64,000 nt of DNA from Streptomyces sp. NBC_01264 (GCF_026340675.1 NZ_JAPEOX010000002.1:2356001-2420000), one strand, 5' to 3'; shown: positions 34,980 to 44,393, counted from the first letter of the stretch. The notes: a model not told the origin generated them from the letters alone. A program made the numbers and translations.

Positions 34980-35123
34980 GTTCGATTACGGCCAGTTTGG
35001 CCCATCGGAAACCGGCGCGGAACCCCCCGCGTCCCACCGGCCCCGGCACGGCTCCGGGCGGCGAGCGGCGGGGCACCCCGAAGGGATGCCCCGCCGCCCT
35101 CTGAGCCCTGGATCCGCCGCCCG

Positions 35124-38100
35124 CTACGGCAGCTGGTTGATCTTGAACGTCGAGGTCGTGTTGCGCACGTCCACGGCGTTGTCACTCATCCTCAGATTCT
35201 GGATGGTGACCTCACCCACCGCGGGCCCTTGTCCCGCCTCGGGCATTTCGTTCGCCCAGAGACCGAAGCCGGACTTGGCGTCGAAGGCGTCACCGCTCTT
35301 CTTGGCCCCCGTGATGGTGATGTCCTTCAGGATCGTGTCCTTGATGGGATTGACCGGCTGGCCGCCCACGTACTGCGTCTGGAACATGATGCCGCTGTAG
35401 GTCGGATCGACGATGTCCACGTTGTTGATGCGGATTCCCTGGAACACCTTGGAAGCCGAGAAGATCCAGATTCCAGGGAAGGTCTGCGCCCCCCAGAAAT
35501 GGCCTCCGGCCCGGACGATCGAGATGTTCTCGAAGAGCGTCGGGTCGGTCCCGAATCCGTTCATCGGATACCCGAAGTCCAGCGAACTGATGGTGATGCC
35601 CGAGTAGACGAGGATGTCGGCGATGTAGATGTTGCGGAAGGTGTTGTTGAAACCGCCGTAGACGGCGACACCGGCCGCGCGCCAGGTCAGGATGGCGCTC
35701 AGGTTCTCGTAGACGTTGTTCTTCATGTCCGCGCCGCCCGCGTCGATGGCGGAGAACAGCGCGAAGCTGTCGTCACCCGTGGAGCGCGCCTCGATGTTGG
35801 CCACGAGGTTGTCCGTGCTGCCGTTGGTCATGTTGATGCCGTCGGCGAAGGTGTCACGGATCCGCGAGTTCTTGATCGTGATCCGGTCGGTGTTGGCGCC
35901 CCAGTAGAGGCACACCTGGTGTTCGTTCCAGACGTTGTCGATGGTCATGTCGGTCACGTTGGCGAAGTCGAAGACCTTGCCCGGGCCGTCGATGCGCGAG
36001 GTGTAGTTGCCGAAGTAGGCGAACCCGGTGAAGGATGAGCCCTTCGCGGTGCCCTCCGCGCGCCAGCCGTTGTCGGTGTTGTCCTGCGTGGACGGGGCGT
36101 GGAAGCGGGTGAACCACGGTCCGGCGCCCACGACCTGCACGGCCTTGCCGTACACCTGGAACTTGCTCGCCGTGGCGTAGTCGCCCGGCGGCAGGTAGAC
36201 GCCCACGAGCTTGCCCGTGGTGTCCATGCGGACCTTGTCCAGGGCGTTCTGCACGTCCTGGTGGGTGAAGCCTGCGGGCACCGTGTAGGTGGCCGGGTCG
36301 GGGTTGGCGATCACCGTGGCCTGTTCCAGGCTCACGAAGTCGATCGCGTAGGTGGTGGTGTTGGCCGCGTCCTTCTGGAGGCGGATCTTGCTGCCCGCCG
36401 GGACGGTCTCGCCGAGGAGGATGTTCGCCTCGTCGTAGATGTGCCGCGGGGCACCGGCGCTCGGGGCGTTGCCCGGGCCGGCCTCGGCCCCGTAGAGCCA
36501 CGCGTACTTGGAGGTCAGCGGCAGGGCCTTCTTCAGGACGCCGTTGACGTAGACGTTGATGGTGGAGTCGATGCCGCCGCCGCCCGGGGCGTCCGGGATG
36601 GAGAAGCGGGTGACCAGGGTGTTGGTCGCGGCCCGGGTGGTGAACTCGACGTACTCGCCCGTCGCGTCCAGTTTCACGGCCTTGCGGCCCGAGGCCTCGC
36701 CCGCGATGTCGCCGATGGTCCGGTTGGGTCCGACGACATTGGCGCCGCCGCCGACCGTGCCGTCCTCCGCCTCGTAGGTGTCGTAGGGCATGTTCGCCCC
36801 GCGGCCGACGAAGAAGGGCTTGGTGGAGGTGTTGTTGGCGCGCTTGACCGGCAGTTCGTTGGCGTCGTCTGCGAGGACCACCTTGACGGTGTACTTGCCG
36901 TTGGTCGCGGTCCAGCTGCCGAGCGGGATCGGGGCCGTCGAGGCACCGGCCGCGAGGGCGCCGCTGAAGGAGCTCGTCTGCGTACGGACGGTCGCGCCGC
37001 CCGCGTCCAGCAGCGCGAGGGTCACGTTGTGGGTGCCCGTGGCCGCGGCCACGGTGCCCTGGTTCTTGACCGTCACGGAGAAGTTCACCGTCTGGCCCGC
37101 GGACGGGGCGCTCGGCGACCAGTTGACGTCCGAGGCCACCAGGTCCGAGCTGTCGACGGGGCGGACCACCAGCGGGGAGCCGGTGAGGCTGTTGTTGGTG
37201 TCGTTCTGCTCGACGACCGTGTTCGCCTCGTCGACGATCGCGCTCAGCGGGTAGGTGCCCGCGTCGCGCGGTCCGATGCCGGCCGTGACGGTGGCCGAGG
37301 CGCCGGCGGCCAGCGCGGGCACGTTGGCGGTGGCGACCTTCGAGCCGCCGAGCTGGAAGGAGACGACGGTCGCGGCCGCCGGGGCCGGGCCGGTGTTCTT
37401 GACGGTGGCGGACAGGGTGACGGGGTCCGACTCGACCGGGGCGGCCGGGGCGGCGCTCACCGCGGTGACCTGGAGGTCCGGGTTGGGCGCCGCGACCCCG
37501 AAGACCTGGAACTCGGCGATCTGGCCGTTGGAGGAACCGGTGTTGGAGGTGAAGCGCAGCTGCACGTCCGCGACCCGGGCGTTCACCGGGATGGTGACGG
37601 TGTTGGAGCCGGAGGCCGGGTTGAAGACGTAGTCCTTGGCGGCCACCAGGCCGGTGACGCCCGGGGCGCTCTGCTCGCGGCCGAGCACCTGGATGTTCTG
37701 GGTGCGGGTGCCCCAACTGCTGTCCGGGTTGAGCTTGAGGACCAGGCGGTCGACGTCGGCGTTGGCGCCGAGCTTGACGGTCAGGGTGCTCGGGTAGGCG
37801 CCGCCGGCGCCCTCCCAGTAGGTGGAGGTGCTGTTGTCGTTGGCGTTCTCCGCGACGAAGGTATGGATCACGGAGGAGCCCTCGATGGGCTTGCCGACGG
37901 CCAGGTTGGAGCCGCCCCCGCCGCCGCTGCCGTTGCGGGTCACGGAGTTGCTGTCGCCGGAGCGGTTGCCCGCCGCGTCCTTGGCCCGGACGAAGTAGCT
38001 CACGGTGGCGGTGGCCGGCTGGGTGTCCGTGTAGGTGGTGACGTTGCCCGCGACCGTGGTGAGCAGGACGTTGTTGGCGAACACCTCGTAGCCGGTGACG

Positions 38101-39416
38101 CCGGTGTTGTCGGTGGACGCCTGCCAGGCCAGCTTGATCTGCCCGGAGGCCGGCTCGGTGAAGGTCAGCGCGCCCGGGATGGTCGGGGCCTGGGTGTCAC
38201 CGGTGTCGCCGGCGCGGGTGACGCTGTTGCTGTTCCCCGACTGGTTGCCGGCCGCGTCCTTGGCCCGGACGTAGTAGGTCACGCTCGCGGAGGCCGGCTG
38301 GGTGTCGGTGTAGGTGGTGACGTTGCCCGCGACGCTGGTGCGCAGCTGATTGTTGGCGTAGACGTCGTACCCGGTGACGCCCGTGTTGTCGGTCGCCGCG
38401 TTCCAGGTGAGCTTGATCTGGCCCGTCGCCGGCTCGGTGTAGGCGAGCGCCGTCGGGGCCGTCGGGGGCTGGGTGTCGCCGGTCGTCGGGCCGTAGATCT
38501 CCAGCTCGGAGAGCTGCCCGCCGGGCTGTACGGAGTTGGACGCGATCCACACCCGTACGTAACGGGTGGTGGTGGCGTCGAAGGCGATGCTCACCGTGTT
38601 GGAGCCGGCGGGCGTGAAGTCGTACCCCTTGGACGCGGTCAGGTCGAGGTAGTCCGTGCCGTTGGCGCTGCCCTGGATCTTGAGGGTCTGGGTACGGGCG
38701 CCCCAGTTCTCGGGGAGCTTGAGGACCACGCGGTCCACGCGGACGGAGGAGCCGAGGTCGGCCTGGAGCCACTGGGGCATGGCGTTGTTGACGCTCTCCC
38801 AGTAGCTGGCGGCGTTGCCGTCGTTGGCGTTGCCCGGCACGTAGACCTGGGTGTTGCTGCTCGCCGTGAGCGTCTTGCCGAGGGCCAGGTTGGTCCCGGA
38901 CTCACCCGGGGCGCGGACCTCCAGCTCGGAGAGCTGGGCGGCCTGCCAGCCGGTGTTGGCGGTGATGTCGATCCGCACGTACCGGGCCTGGGTGGCCGGG
39001 AAGCCGATGGTGACCACGTTTCCGGCGCCCTGGCCGAAGGTGTACGTCGCCGAACTCACCAGGGTGCTGAAGCTGGTGCCGTCGGCGCTGCCCTGGACGG
39101 ACAGGGTCTGGTTGCGGCTCTCCCAGGAGGCGGGGAGCTTGAGCACCACCTGGTCGACGCGGGTGGTGGCTCCGAGGTCGGTCTGCACCCATTGCGGGAA
39201 GGTGCTGCCGGCGCTCTCCCAGTACGTGGCCTGGTTGCCGTCGGTGACGTTGCCGGCCGCGTAGGCGCCGTTGGTACTGCTCGCCGTGGCGGGCCTGCCC
39301 GCCGAGACGCTCGGTCCGCCGGCGGCCACGGCGGTCAGAGCGGGCCAGCCCAGCATCAGCAGGGCGGTGCTGATCAAGGCGGCCAGGGTCCGCCATCTCC
39401 AGTTGTGCCTTCTCAT
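35124..39416 (-). CDS. Secreted multidomain GH87-like alpha-1,3-glucanase
   Basis: A 1430-residue exported enzyme. Signal peptide ~1-32; discoidin (F5/8C) domains ~35-170, 174-310 and 503-640; two fibronectin III domains ~312-500; two CARDB-like domains ~642-860; a CBM6/35-like domain from ~875 (DTYEAEDGTVGGGA); a right-handed beta-helix from ~1035 to the end. The helix has TFADGINMTNGSTDN (~1190) and RSTGDDSFALFSA (~1212), matching the ADGIN and GDD acidic residues I know from GH87 alpha-1,3-glucanases/mycodextranases. The start is the ATG at 39416, which follows GAGGACAT. Repeated binding domains fit attack on an insoluble glucan such as fungal wall. The family call is by motif, not alignment. 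Confidence 0.78.
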   Translation of the reverse strand: MRRHNWRWRTLAALISTALLMLGWPALTAVAAGGPSVSAGRPATASSTNGAYAAGNVTDGNQATYWESAGSTFPQWVQTDLGATTRVDQVVLKLPASWESRNQTLSVQGSADGTSFSTLVSSATYTFGQGAGNVVTIGFPATQARYVRIDITANTGWQAAQLSELEVRAPGESGTNLALGKTLTASSNTQVYVPGNANDGNAASYWESVNNAMPQWLQADLGSSVRVDRVVLKLPENWGARTQTLKIQGSANGTDYLDLTASKGYDFTPAGSNTVSIAFDATTTRYVRVWIASNSVQPGGQLSELEIYGPTTGDTQPPTAPTALAYTEPATGQIKLTWNAATDNTGVTGYDVYANNQLRTSVAGNVTTYTDTQPASASVTYYVRAKDAAGNQSGNSNSVTRAGDTGDTQAPTIPGALTFTEPASGQIKLAWQASTDNTGVTGYEVFANNVLLTTVAGNVTTYTDTQPATATVSYFVRAKDAAGNRSGDSNSVTRNGSGGGGGSNLAVGKPIEGSSVIHTFVAENANDNSTSTYWEGAGGAYPSTLTVKLGANADVDRLVLKLNPDSSWGTRTQNIQVLGREQSAPGVTGLVAAKDYVFNPASGSNTVTIPVNARVADVQLRFTSNTGSSNGQIAEFQVFGVAAPNPDLQVTAVSAAPAAPVESDPVTLSATVKNTGPAPAAATVVSFQLGGSKVATANVPALAAGASATVTAGIGPRDAGTYPLSAIVDEANTVVEQNDTNNSLTGSPLVVRPVDSSDLVASDVNWSPSAPSAGQTVNFSVTVKNQGTVAAATGTHNVTLALLDAGGATVRTQTSSFSGALAAGASTAPIPLGSWTATNGKYTVKVVLADDANELPVKRANNTSTKPFFVGRGANMPYDTYEAEDGTVGGGANVVGPNRTIGDIAGEASGRKAVKLDATGEYVEFTTRAATNTLVTRFSIPDAPGGGGIDSTINVYVNGVLKKALPLTSKYAWLYGAEAGPGNAPSAGAPRHIYDEANILLGETVPAGSKIRLQKDAANTTTYAIDFVSLEQATVIANPDPATYTVPAGFTHQDVQNALDKVRMDTTGKLVGVYLPPGDYATASKFQVYGKAVQVVGAGPWFTRFHAPSTQDNTDNGWRAEGTAKGSSFTGFAYFGNYTSRIDGPGKVFDFANVTDMTIDNVWNEHQVCLYWGANTDRITIKNSRIRDTFADGINMTNGSTDNLVANIEARSTGDDSFALFSAIDAGGADMKNNVYENLSAILTWRAAGVAVYGGFNNTFRNIYIADILVYSGITISSLDFGYPMNGFGTDPTLFENISIVRAGGHFWGAQTFPGIWIFSASKVFQGIRINNVDIVDPTYSGIMFQTQYVGGQPVNPIKDTILKDITITGAKKSGDAFDAKSGFGLWANEMPEAGQGPAVGEVTIQNLRMSDNAVDVRNTTSTFKINQLP

Positions 39417-39542
39417 ATGTCCTCGTCCCTCGACATGAACTTTCTGAACCACAAGAGCGACAAATTTGCGGTACGCGGTGCGAGAGTTGCAGAGCTTTGG
39501 CGAGTCGTCTACATCTCTGACCGCATTTTCACACCGTCATTG

Positions 39543-39581
39543 CTTGCGCAAGCTGGGCGCAAATAGCGAAAGCCATTTGCG
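39543..39581. promoter_or_regulatory. Paired palindromes at the glucanase promoter
   Basis: A perfect CTTGCGCAAG at 39543-39552, then CGCAAAT-N10-ATTTGCG at 39558-39581. Both are ~130-165 bp upstream of the glucanase start and just ahead of the divergent histidine kinase gene. The TTGCGCAA core is a typical LacI-family operator. Confidence 0.65.
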
Positions 39582-39631
39582 TGAGGGACCCACATTCCGC
39601 TTACGCCCGAATCGGCCTACGGTTCGTACTC

Positions 39632-41263
39632 ATGCAGTCCCCGCGGTTCCTCCCCATGAGCGCTCGGCGCCTCGGGCTGCCCCGGCGGGCCGCCTCCCAG
39701 ATCCTGCTGACCCAGCTGGCCATCGCCGCCGGGGTGCTCGCCCTGGCCACCGGCCTCTTCCTGGCCCCGCTGAGCGCGCAGCTCGACGACCAGGCCATGC
39801 GGCGCGCCCTGGCCATCGCGCAGAGCACCGCGGCCGACCCCTCCGTGGCCGCCGGCCTCCTCGGCTCGGCTCCCTCGCCCGACAGCCCGGTACAGGCCTC
39901 CGCGGAGCGGATCCGCTCCGCCACCGGCGCCGAGTACGTGGTGGTCATGGACCTGGACGGCGTCCGCCGCTCGCACCCGAGCCCCGACCGCATCGGGCGG
40001 CCCGTCTCCACCGACCCCCGCGACGTCCTGGCCGGCCGCGAGGTCATGGAGATCGACGAGGGCACCCTGGGCCGCTCCGCGCGCGGCAAGGTCCCCCTCC
40101 TCGCCGCAGACGGCGAGATCGTCGGCGCCGTCTCCGTCGGCATCGCCTACGACAGCGTCCAGGGCCGCCTGCTCGGAGCCATCCCGGGCCTGCTCGCGTA
40201 CGCGGGCGGCGCCCTGGCCACGGGCGCCCTCGCCGCCTATCTGCTCTCGCGCAGGATCCACCGGCAGACCCGTGACCTGGCCTTCTCCGATATCGCGGGC
40301 CTGCTCGCCGAACGCGAGGCGATGCTGCACTCCATCCGGGAAGGTGTGATCGCCCTCGACCGGACCGGCCGGGTCCGGCTGGTCAACGACGAGGCGGCCC
40401 GGCTGCTGGGCCTCGCGCCCGAGGCCGCCGGAGCCGTCGCGGGGCGCGCCCTGGACGAGGTGCTCGGCGCGGGCCGCACCACCGACGTCCTCACCGGCCG
40501 GGTCACCGGCCGCGACCTGCTCACCGTCCAGGGCACCCGGGTCCTGGTCGCCAACCGGATGCCCACCGAGGACGGCGGAGCCGTGGCCACCCTGCGCGAC
40601 CGCACCGAGCTGGAGCACCTGGGCCGCGAGCTCGACTCCACCAAGGGCCTGATCGACGCCCTGCGCGCCCAGGACCACGAACACGCCAACCGGCTCCACA
40701 CCCTCCTCGGCCTGCTGGAACTGGGCCTGTACGAGGACGCCGTGGAGTTCGTCACGGAGGTGGTCGGCGTGCACCGCAGCACCGCCGAGCAGGTCACCGA
40801 GAAGGTGCACGACCCCCTGCTCGCCGCCCTGCTGATGGGCAAGGCCACGGTCGCGGCGGAGCGCGGGGTCCCCCTGCGGCTGGCTGATTCCGCCCTGCTG
40901 CCCGACCGCCTCGTCGACCCGGGAGGCCTGGTCACCATCCTCGGCAACCTGGTCGACAACGCCCTGGACGCCTCGGTCGGCTCCCCCGCACCGCTGGTCG
41001 AGGTCGACATCCGGGCGGAGGGCCGCACCGTGGTCCTGCGGGTCCGTGACAGCGGCCCCGGCGTGCCGGCGGCGCGCCGCGAGGAGATCTTCACCGAGGG
41101 CTGGTCGACCAAGCAGCCCCGGGCGGGCGCCCACCGCGGACGCGGGCTCGGTCTGGCCCTGGTACGGCGCCTGGCCGAACGTCAGGGCGGCACGGTCCGG
41201 GCCGGCGAGGCGACCGGCGGAGGGGCGGAGTTCTCCGTCGTCCTTCCGGAGGCCCTGCGATGA
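39632..41263 (+). CDS. CitA/DcuS-like sensor histidine kinase
   Basis: A 543-residue membrane kinase. A first transmembrane segment (~residues 22-42) is followed by an extracytoplasmic PAS-like sensor (EYVVVMDLDGVRRSHPSPDR, then GREVMEIDEGTLGRSARGKV). A second transmembrane segment lies near residue 190, then a cytoplasmic PAS, a His box of the citrate-sensor type (RAQDHEHANRLHTLLGLLEL, phospho-His in HEHANRLH) and the ATPase (GNLVDNALDAS, DSGPGVP, GRGLGLALV). This is the architecture of sensors for di- and tricarboxylates. The start is uncertain: ATG 39632 has no good ribosome site and ATG 39656 is possible. It overlaps its response regulator by 4 bp. Confidence 0.9.
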   Translation: MQSPRFLPMSARRLGLPRRAASQILLTQLAIAAGVLALATGLFLAPLSAQLDDQAMRRALAIAQSTAADPSVAAGLLGSAPSPDSPVQASAERIRSATGAEYVVVMDLDGVRRSHPSPDRIGRPVSTDPRDVLAGREVMEIDEGTLGRSARGKVPLLAADGEIVGAVSVGIAYDSVQGRLLGAIPGLLAYAGGALATGALAAYLLSRRIHRQTRDLAFSDIAGLLAEREAMLHSIREGVIALDRTGRVRLVNDEAARLLGLAPEAAGAVAGRALDEVLGAGRTTDVLTGRVTGRDLLTVQGTRVLVANRMPTEDGGAVATLRDRTELEHLGRELDSTKGLIDALRAQDHEHANRLHTLLGLLELGLYEDAVEFVTEVVGVHRSTAEQVTEKVHDPLLAALLMGKATVAAERGVPLRLADSALLPDRLVDPGGLVTILGNLVDNALDASVGSPAPLVEVDIRAEGRTVVLRVRDSGPGVPAARREEIFTEGWSTKQPRAGAHRGRGLGLALVRRLAERQGGTVRAGEATGGGAEFSVVLPEALR

Positions 41264-42057
41264 GCGACCTCGACGAACCCGGCGCATCCAGCGCATCGGG
41301 CGCGCTCCGTGCTTCCCGCGCGTTCAAGGCTCCCGGCGCGTCCACCGCACCCACCGCACCCACCGCTTTCGACGTGCTGGTCGTCGACGACGACCTGCGC
41401 GTCGCCCGGATCAACGCGGCCTACGTGGCCAAGGTGCCCGGCTTCCGCGTGTCGGCCCGGGCCCATTCGGCGGCGGAGGCACTGGCGCTCCTCGACTCCC
41501 GCCCCGTGGACCTGATCCTCCTCGACCACTACCTCCCCGACGAGAACGGCCTCGACCTGGTCCGGCGCCTGCGCGAACGCGGTCACCGCACCGACGTGAT
41601 CATGGTGACGGCCGCCCGCGACCTGGCCACCGTCCAGGCCGCCATGCGCCTCGGCGCCCTCCAGTACCTGGTCAAACCCTTCACCTTCACGGGCCTGCGC
41701 ACCCGACTGGAGGCCTACGCGGCCCTGCGCCGCACCCTGGACACGGGCGGCGAGGCCGAACAGGCGGAGGTCGACCGGATCTTCGGCGCCCTCGCCGCGG
41801 CCGGCGCCGACGCCCCGAGCGATCTCCCGAAGGGCCACTCCCCCACCACCGCCGACCTGGTCCGCGGCATCCTGCGCGCGGCCGAAGGCCCGCTCTCCAC
41901 CCAGCAGATCGCCGACCGCGCGGGCATCAGCCGCCAGACCGCCCAGCGCTACCTCAAGCTCCTCGACCGCGCCGGCCGCGTCGTCCTCGCCCTGCGCTAC
42001 GGCGAAACGGGCCGCCCGGAACACCGGTACGCCTGGCGCCCGCCCACCACGGGCTGA
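41260..42057 (+). CDS. CitB/DcuR-like response regulator
   Basis: A 265-residue regulator. An Ala/Ser/Pro-rich N-terminal tail of ~35 residues is unusual for the family. The receiver domain follows with DDD acidic residues (VLVVDDDLRVARINA), phospho-acceptor Asp in LILLDHYLPDENG, and the Thr and Lys of MVTAAR and LVKPFTF. The C-terminal DNA-binding helix-turn-helix is GPLSTQQIADRAGISRQTAQ, then RYLKLLDRAG. The ATG lies in the kinase stop (ATGA). The likely target is a carboxylate transporter; the convergent symporter at 42096 is the obvious candidate but is unproven. Confidence 0.93.
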   Translation: MSDLDEPGASSASGALRASRAFKAPGASTAPTAPTAFDVLVVDDDLRVARINAAYVAKVPGFRVSARAHSAAEALALLDSRPVDLILLDHYLPDENGLDLVRRLRERGHRTDVIMVTAARDLATVQAAMRLGALQYLVKPFTFTGLRTRLEAYAALRRTLDTGGEAEQAEVDRIFGALAAAGADAPSDLPKGHSPTTADLVRGILRAAEGPLSTQQIADRAGISRQTAQRYLKLLDRAGRVVLALRYGETGRPEHRYAWRPPTTG

Positions 42058-42095
42058 CACCGCCCGGGCCGGTCCCGTCCCCCACCGCGCCGGCC

Positions 42096-43688
42096 CTACA
42101 CCGCCCCGGCCCCCGTCAGCGCGCGGACCTCGGTCTCCGCGTGCCGCCGCTCGTCCGGCTCCTCCGCCGAGGTCACGGTGCCCAGCCAGCCCGCCAGGAA
42201 GCCCAGCGGGATGGACACGATGCCCGGGTTCTGGAGCGGGAAGAGCTGGAAGTCCACGCCCGGGAAGAGGGATTCGGGGCTGCCCGAGACCACCGGTGAC
42301 AGGGCCACCAGCAGCACGGCCGGGAGCAGCCCCCCGTACACCGACCAGACGGCGCCCCGCGTGGTGAACCCGCGCCAGAACAGCGAGTACAGGAGCACCG
42401 GCAGGTTCGCCGAGGCCGCCACCGCGAAGGCCAGACCCACGAGGAAGGCCACGTTCAGGTCCTGGGCGAGCAGACCCAGTGCGATCGCCACCGCCCCGAT
42501 CCCGACGGCCGCCACCCTGGCCACCGCCACCTCGCTGCGCTGCTTGGCGTGGCGGCGCTTGAGCGAGGCGTAGAGGTCGTGCGCCACGGAGGCCGACGAG
42601 GCGAGGGTGATGCCCGCGACCACCGCGAGGATCGTCGCGAAGGCGATGGCCGCCACGAAGGCGAACAGCACCGCCCCGCCGGTCGAGTCGGCCCCGCCGC
42701 CCAGGAAGGCCGCGAGCAGCGGAACCGCCGTGTTCCCCGAGGCGTTGGAGGCCCGGACCTCCTCCGGCCCGAGCAGCGCCGCCGCACCGAAGCCGAGCAC
42801 GATGGTCATCAGGTAGAAGCCCCCGATCAGCCCGATCGCCCACACCACCGACCGGCGGGCCGCCCGCGCCGTGGGCACGGTGTAGAAGCGGGACAGGATG
42901 TGCGGGAGCCCGGCCGTCCCCAGGACCAGGGCGAGCCCGAGGCTCATGAAGTCGAAGCGGGCCGTCCAGTCGCCGCCGTACTTGAGCCCGGGGCCCAGGA
43001 ACCGGTCGCCGTGCCCGCTGCGCTCGGCCGCGCTGCTGAGCAGCTGGTCGAAGTTCCCGTGGAAGCGCAGCAGTACGAGCACGGTCAGGGTGATCGCCCC
43101 GCCCATCAGCAGCACGGCCTTGACGATCTGGATCCAGGTGGTGGCCCGCATACCGCCGAAGGACACGTAGATCACCATGAGCGCGCCGACCCCGATGACG
43201 GTCAGCGTCCGTGCGGTGCGGCCCGAATCGGCGAGCAGCAGGCCCACGAGACTGCCGGCGCCCACCATCTGCGCGACGAGGTACAGCACGGAGACGACCA
43301 CCGACGAGGTCCCGGCGGCGATCCGCACCGGCCGCTCGCTCATCCGCGCGGCGACCACGTCCGCGAGGGTGAACCGGCCGCAGTTGCGGACGAGTTCGGC
43401 GACGAGGAACAGGACGACCAGCCAGGCGACGAGGAAGCCCACCGAGTACAGCAGGCCGTCGTAGCCGAAGAGGGCGATGAGGCCGGAGATGCCGAGGAAG
43501 GAGGCGGCGGACATGTAGTCGCCGGCGATGGCGAAACCGTTCTCCATGGGCGAGAACAGCCGTCCGCCCGCGTAGAACTCCTCTGCCGAACCGTGCCGGT
43601 TGCGGCTCACCCAGGTGGTGATGCCCAGGGTGACGGCGATGAAGACGCTGAACAGGAGCAGCGCCAGGGTCTGGTGCTCGGTGGTCAC
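42096..43688 (-). CDS. Sodium:solute symporter, acetate/monocarboxylate permease type
   Basis: A 530-residue SSS-family transporter with ~13 membrane segments. The family signature regions are seen (FYAGGRLFSPMENGFAIAGD, YMSAASFLGISGLIALFGYD, and GTAGLPHILSRFYTVPTARA), as in ActP/MctC acetate or pyruvate permeases. The start is the GTG at 43688 overlapping the DUF485 gene (GTGA), giving MTTEHQTLALLLFSVF. The DUF485 protein encoded before it is the usual small partner of these permeases. The gene is convergent with a CitA/CitB-like two-component system 38 bp away. The substrate is probably a short monocarboxylate; this cannot be fixed from sequence. Confidence 0.92.
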   Translation of the reverse strand: MTTEHQTLALLLFSVFIAVTLGITTWVSRNRHGSAEEFYAGGRLFSPMENGFAIAGDYMSAASFLGISGLIALFGYDGLLYSVGFLVAWLVVLFLVAELVRNCGRFTLADVVAARMSERPVRIAAGTSSVVVSVLYLVAQMVGAGSLVGLLLADSGRTARTLTVIGVGALMVIYVSFGGMRATTWIQIVKAVLLMGGAITLTVLVLLRFHGNFDQLLSSAAERSGHGDRFLGPGLKYGGDWTARFDFMSLGLALVLGTAGLPHILSRFYTVPTARAARRSVVWAIGLIGGFYLMTIVLGFGAAALLGPEEVRASNASGNTAVPLLAAFLGGGADSTGGAVLFAFVAAIAFATILAVVAGITLASSASVAHDLYASLKRRHAKQRSEVAVARVAAVGIGAVAIALGLLAQDLNVAFLVGLAFAVAASANLPVLLYSLFWRGFTTRGAVWSVYGGLLPAVLLVALSPVVSGSPESLFPGVDFQLFPLQNPGIVSIPLGFLAGWLGTVTSAEEPDERRHAETEVRALTGAGAV

Positions 43689-44233
43689 CGGCCCGCCCCC
43701 CTGCCCCGGGTGCGCTCCCCGGCGTCCGCCCGGCGGACCTGCTCCTGCTCGAAGACCGTCCAGCGCAGGTCCAGCGCCGCGCGGTCGCGCCGCAGCCGGG
43801 CGTGGCGGGCGTAGGCCCAGGTCAGCAGGAAGGTGCTGAGGAACTGGCCGAGACCCGCGAGCAGCGCCACGTTGACGGACCCGAACACGGGCCGGGCCAT
43901 CATGCCGGGCGCCGTGGTGGCGGCGATCACGTAGGCCACGTACCAGAGGAAGAAGCCGGCGGTCGCGGGGACGACGAACCTCCGGTAGCGGCCGCGCACC
44001 TCCTGGAAGGCGGCGCTGCGCTGCACTTCGAGGTAGATGTCGGACGCCGCGCGCGCGGGTGCGCCGCCGGGGCCGGAACTCGGGGGTGACGTTTCCGCTC
44101 CGCCGCCCGCCGGCCCACCGGGCCCCTCGCCTACGCCGGCACCCTCGCCCTCGCCCCAACCGACGGCCAGCGCGTCGTACCAGGGGTCGTCCAGCCGGAT
44201 CGTTCCGGCATCACGACCTTCGTGCTTGTCCAC
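43685..44233 (-). CDS. DUF485 membrane protein, partner of the symporter
   Basis: A 182-residue protein. The first ~85 residues are a Gly/Pro-rich soluble tail, longer than usual (GWGEGEGAGVGEGPGGPAGG). Then comes the DUF485 core (YLEVQRSAAFQEVRGRYRRF) and two membrane segments (AGFFLWYVAYVIAATTAPGM, then LAGLGQFLSTFLLTWAYA). The C-terminus is Arg-rich. The start is GTG 44233, with AAGGAGA 7 nt before it. The gene's stop overlaps the symporter start. DUF485 proteins commonly precede acetate-type symporters and are thought to support their function. Confidence 0.9.
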   Translation of the reverse strand: MDKHEGRDAGTIRLDDPWYDALAVGWGEGEGAGVGEGPGGPAGGGAETSPPSSGPGGAPARAASDIYLEVQRSAAFQEVRGRYRRFVVPATAGFFLWYVAYVIAATTAPGMMARPVFGSVNVALLAGLGQFLSTFLLTWAYARHARLRRDRAALDLRWTVFEQEQVRRADAGERTRGRGAGR

Positions 44234-44319
44234 CGAACTCTCCTTGTCCGCCGCCGCAGTGGCCGCGTGCCCACAAGGATGTGCGGGAGGAAGGCTTCCC
44301 GGACTGGTGTCCCGGTGCT

Positions 44320-44346
44320 CTTCACTCCATCAGGTGATGGAGCGAA
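44320..44346. terminator. Hairpin between parE and the DUF485 gene
   Basis: CTTCACTCCATC / GATGGAGCGAAG, a 12-bp stem with one mismatch and a 4-nt loop, in the 186-bp gap. Role as terminator or mRNA element is unproven. Confidence 0.4.
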
Positions 44347-44378
44347 GGGCGCGGGTGTGCCAGTGCCGCGGAAGTGCA

Positions 44379-44393
44379 ACCGGGGGCCCCGGT
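44379..44393 (-). terminator. GC hairpin after parE
   Basis: ACCGGGG-G-CCCCGGT, a perfect 7-bp palindrome 26 bp past the parE stop, itself within a looser GTGCC/GGCAC pair. Likely parE terminator. Confidence 0.55.

Noticed and set aside
36099..39566. A 1155-residue plus-strand open frame opposite the glucanase
   Set aside because: It is antisense to a protein with a clear signal peptide and domain series; its composition is Gly/Val/Arg/Asp shadow-like.
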